From assembly GCA_029287755.1 (NCBI GenBank), contig JARFQM010000452.1:1-30515 (forward strand): a stretch of 30,515 nucleotides of DNA, in the 5' to 3' direction. This DNA is from Desulfofustis sp. GTDB lineage: Bacteria > Desulfobacterota > Desulfobulbia > Desulfobulbales > Desulfocapsaceae. Of this stretch, positions 30,475 to 30,515 are shown one piece after another. Position 1 is the stretch's first letter, and every line of letters starts with the position of its first letter. Made by a program: the position numbers and the translations under genes. The notes under the pieces are model-generated. The model worked only from the letters and a program-made list of their open reading frames with translations. It was not told the DNA's origin and did no database searches.

Positions 30475-30515
30475 GAGATTTCTGTCAAAAGCCACCCTTG
30501 CAGTCGCCGCAGCGG
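30473..30515 (+). CDS. Start of an exported protein, cut by the window edge
   Basis: ATG at 30473 follows the strong ribosome-binding site AAGGAGGAG with good spacing. The visible 14 residues, MRFLSKATLAVAAA, have a short positive start and a hydrophobic run as in a signal peptide. The neighbouring LacI-type regulator and the exported start make a periplasmic solute-binding protein (ABC or TRAP type) the best guess. Nothing in the visible part confirms the family. Confidence 0.75.
   Translation, partial: MRFLSKATLAVAAA

Overview
The window looks like a bacterial chromosome fragment of moderately high GC with dense, mostly housekeeping gene content. Predicted lipoproteins, signal peptides, a Fur regulator and phosphatidylserine-synthase-like chemistry point to a Gram-negative organism. 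The overall look of the proteins (presequence-protease-like M16C peptidase, DHH-CBS protein, FHA/kinase/PP2C set, DUF2237) suggests Desulfobacterota (former Deltaproteobacteria). That assignment is inference; no rRNA or tRNA gene was recognised. The first 15 bases match the 3' part of the Tn5/Nextera mosaic-end adapter, so the left edge is probably a contig end carrying library sequence and the first gene is cut off.

Layout. 1-4.1 kb (+): a 5'-truncated ornithine cyclodeaminase-family gene, a membrane-anchored glycerophosphodiester phosphodiesterase, a secreted phospholipase-A2-like protein and small unknowns. 4.2-6.0 kb (-): DUF2237 and a tandem-domain CDP-alcohol phosphatidyltransferase. 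6.3-10.1 kb: an FHA protein, a Ser/Thr kinase with a membrane span and TPR-like C-terminus, and a PP2C phosphatase, which form a phospho-signalling module. 10.2-15.3 kb: a VOC protein, D-aminoacyl-tRNA deacylase, a large M16C protease, and an orphan amino-acid-binding protein. 15.6-21.3 kb (+): RsmB, a 23-codon membrane microprotein candidate, an unknown helical protein, an M24 peptidase, a small unknown, an M48 lipoprotein protease and a DHH-CBS protein. 21.3-23.2 kb (-): a second, divergent PP2C, a strongly structured intergenic segment, a tiny winged-helix protein and Fur. 23.3-27.3 kb (+): a tight run of ABC ATPase, ABC-2 permease, TatD, TcdA and ThpR. 27.3-30.5 kb: an EamA exporter (-), dihydrofolate reductase, a LacI-type regulator with its own operator, and the first codons of a secreted protein, probably a binding protein under LacI control.

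How the genes fit together. The first cluster and the tandem phosphatidyltransferase both concern phospholipid turnover: one side releases head groups and acyl chains, the other makes phospholipids from CDP-diacylglycerol. The FHA, kinase and PP2C genes supply the reader, writer and eraser of protein Thr/Ser phosphorylation. Several genes (dtd, rsmB, tcdA, thpR, DHH-CBS) act on tRNA, rRNA or small nucleotides. Clear regulation is visible at fur (consensus-like promoter covered by two Fur-type boxes) and at lacI (perfect 14-bp palindrome overlapping the -10 element).

The least explained items are the structured segment around 22,350-22,540, the tandem CDP-alcohol phosphatidyltransferase, and the DHH-CBS protein that lacks the nucleotidyltransferase part often attached to this architecture.
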